Positions 5,526 through 6,697 of a DNA stretch of 6,697 nucleotides are shown here, piece by piece. The notes under the pieces were generated by a model. That model worked only from the letters and a program-made list of their open reading frames with translations, was not told the DNA's origin and did no database searches. Numbering within the stretch: position 1 is the first letter of the stretch; each line of letters opens with the position of its first letter. Origin of the DNA: an uncultured Clostridia bacterium (lineage in GTDB: Bacteria > Bacillota > Clostridia > Monoglobales > Firm-18); contig CALDNB010000265.1 of assembly GCA_937914775.1 (NCBI GenBank), positions 1-6,697 on the forward strand, read 5' to 3'. The translations under genes and the position numbers were made by a program.

Positions 5526-6235
5526 ATCTCCGTCTCCTCAGTTCCCGATACTTCTCTGTAGAACGCCGCGAAAGACGCCTGTTTATAAGGTGTAAGCCAT
5601 AAGTGTCCTATGCCAAAGGGTATAGTTGCAAGAATGTCCCAACCAATGAAACTTAGTTGCAAACAGAAAAACCTGAAACGGTTTCCGTACATCATTTCTT
5701 TAGATATTTCAAGTGCCCGTGATGAGTCAAGTTCAGGATTGTCTGCAAGTATATAATCAGTCATCATATAATTATAACTTGCAATAATACCCGGTATTAT
5801 AAAAAGAAGCGACCACAACAAAACGTATATTGTACGAAGCACCCTTGTAACTGCAGTTGTTTTCCAGTAAGCAAAATATTTGAACAGGTTTTCAAATTCA
5901 GCAGGTTGTCCGTCAACCATATTAAGGTTAAATCTTGCATAACCAACACCTGTAAAACTACCAAGAACAAAATATATAACTGCCATAAATATTGCGACCA
6001 CAATAAATGCTCCAATACCACTTGCAAACCAAATACCATTTGTAGAAAATACATCCTGACCTGCAAAGTTGAAACTAAAATTTACATTTGAACTGTCTAT
6101 ATTTATCTTAAACTCAGGACCGTTATCTCCTATAGCACCAAGAATCGAGGCGACAAGTCCTACTATAACCGCCAAAGACCATTTTCCTCTTAATCCGTTC
6201 CTTGCTATTGTTCTGAAATCATACGCTGTTTTCAT
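5522..6235 (-). CDS. DUF975-family multi-pass membrane protein
   Basis: A 237-residue integral membrane protein of unknown function. It matches DUF975 throughout: R-x-L-x-GKW-type start (ARNGLRGKWSLAVIVGL), GYARFNLNMVDGQPAEFENLF (about 98-118), LLWSLLFIIPGIIASYNYMM (about 139-158), YILADNPELDSSRALEISKEMMYGNR (about 161-186), LSFIGWDIL and GIGHLWLTPYKQASFAAFY near the end. Hydrophobic segments are at about 20-36, 68-100, 131-153 and 188-215. A loop rich in Asn, Asp and Ser (37-65) lies between the first two. I choose the ATG at 6235, with GGTGG at 6243-6247 spaced 7 nt, and 2 nt after the previous stop. An in-frame TTG at 6262 would place the start inside the previous gene and is less likely. 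Length is normal for the family. Confidence 0.93.
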   Translation of the reverse strand: MKTAYDFRTIARNGLRGKWSLAVIVGLVASILGAIGDNGPEFKINIDSSNVNFSFNFAGQDVFSTNGIWFASGIGAFIVVAIFMAVIYFVLGSFTGVGYARFNLNMVDGQPAEFENLFKYFAYWKTTAVTRVLRTIYVLLWSLLFIIPGIIASYNYMMTDYILADNPELDSSRALEISKEMMYGNRFRFFCLQLSFIGWDILATIPFGIGHLWLTPYKQASFAAFYREVSGTEETEI

Positions 6236-6237
6236 AA

Positions 6238-6697
6238 CTAATCCACCATAAAACCTTCCCAATATACTTCAATTATTTTGTATTCGCCATCTTTTTCACC
6301 AAGCAGGAAGTATCTTTCCACCTCACCGTCTCCCACCTGAGGCACCATACTAAGTGACTTTTCGTTGTGTTTTATTGTCTTTTCAACTTTAACAATTGCA
6401 AACTTTCCCATTTTATAATCGTTTAACAGTTCCACAATATTCTGCTGGTTTTTGCCTGAAATTTCATCTAGGTCATCTTTGTCAACAAGGTCTATTTCAT
6501 CAATAACAATCTTGCTGTAATATATGCCATCATTGAAATTATTTTCATAAGCCTTTGTTGCCTCAAGAAGTGAGCCGTCAATTATCATATCCTTTGCTTC
6601 CGCAAACGAGCCTGACATCAGACTTTTATAATACTCGTATATCATAAGTTCAAGTGCGTTTTCTATGCTGTCATCCAGTACAAGTGTTCTGTCATCC
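6238..6697 (-). CDS. C-terminal part of an uncharacterised protein, possibly an NTF2-like exported protein (5' end outside window)
   Basis: The frame is open to the right edge, giving 152 complete codons. An internal ATG at 6645 looks like a start, but 17 sense codons (DDRTLVLDDSIENALEL) precede it in frame, and it has no ribosome site, so the gene very probably begins beyond the window. The opening stretch ENALELMIYEYYKSLMSGSF, with EAKDMI after it, resembles the first helices of NTF2-like or DUF4829/DUF4878-type domains found in Gram-positive lipoproteins. The YSKIVIDEIDLVD, KFAIVKVEKTIK and RYFLLGEKDGEYKIIEVYW stretches would be the following curved sheet. The end, DGEYKIIEVYWEGF, is typical of such folds. 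This assignment rests on pattern only. Its stop (TAG, 6238-6240) is 2 nt from the DUF975 start, so it belongs to the same transcription unit. Confidence 0.75.
   Translation of the reverse strand, partial: DDRTLVLDDSIENALELMIYEYYKSLMSGSFAEAKDMIIDGSLLEATKAYENNFNDGIYYSKIVIDEIDLVDKDDLDEISGKNQQNIVELLNDYKMGKFAIVKVEKTIKHNEKSLSMVPQVGDGEVERYFLLGEKDGEYKIIEVYWEGFMVD

Noticed and set aside
5797..6066. Second minus-strand frame inside the DUF975 gene
   Set aside because: It is a shifted reading of a coding region that matches DUF975 throughout, with no start signals of its own.
6236..6262. Extension of the DUF975 protein by nine residues from a TTG at 6262
   Set aside because: The extra residues do not match the family start, and the ATG at 6235 has a suitable GGTGG site and begins with the expected MKTAYDFR.
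1..6697. CRISPR array, tRNA or rRNA gene, insertion sequence or phage gene
   Set aside because: No regularly spaced repeats, no tRNA- or rRNA-like stretches, and no transposase or integrase motifs were seen; coding sequence fills almost the whole window.

Overview
The window looks like chromosomal DNA of a low-GC Gram-positive bacterium, most likely a member of the Clostridia. The evidence is the AT-rich sequence, strong AGGAGG-type ribosome sites, a DUF975 membrane protein, a lipobox lipoprotein, and a BlaI/M56 (BlaR1-type) pair of the kind common in Clostridia. All genes lie on the minus strand, so transcription runs from high to low coordinates. Gene density is very high, and the only real intergenic region is at about 2667-2787.

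Upstream half (6697 down to 2788): five tightly packed genes, with gaps of 2 to 11 nt or a 4-nt ATGA overlap, all encoding membrane or exported proteins. In order of transcription they are: a partial gene entering from the right edge (tentatively an NTF2-like, probably exported protein), a DUF975 multi-pass membrane protein, a lipoprotein with a C-terminal Ig-like (Big_14-like) domain, a small protein with one membrane anchor, and a 432-residue protein with four N-terminal membrane segments and a long extracytoplasmic part. A clear Rho-independent terminator (2750-2782) ends this unit. Its promoter is outside the window.

Downstream half (2746 down to 1): a BlaI/BlaR1-type regulatory operon. 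It has a near-consensus promoter (TTGACA-17-TAAAAT with an extended -10) covered by two dyads carrying the BlaI-type core TACA-N2-TGTA. Then come a BlaI-family repressor, an M56 (BlaR1/MecR1) zinc-protease membrane protein, and a 465-residue membrane-anchored sensor-like protein. At the left edge are the first 14 codons of another gene whose start is almost identical to that of the 465-residue protein.

The most notable point is that the BlaR1-type receptor appears split. The M56 gene stops after 273 residues, before the last membrane helix and sensor domain of a normal receptor. The next gene begins with what looks like the missing cytosolic linker and last helix, followed by a large extracytoplasmic domain. 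Each part has its own strong ribosome site, so this does not look like simple decay. Because the next gene repeats the same linker sequence, I infer a modular arrangement: one repressor, one protease, and at least two separately encoded helix-plus-sensor subunits. The sensor does not look like a penicillin-binding domain, so the signal is probably not a beta-lactam. Family assignments come from reading motifs by eye; no database search was run.
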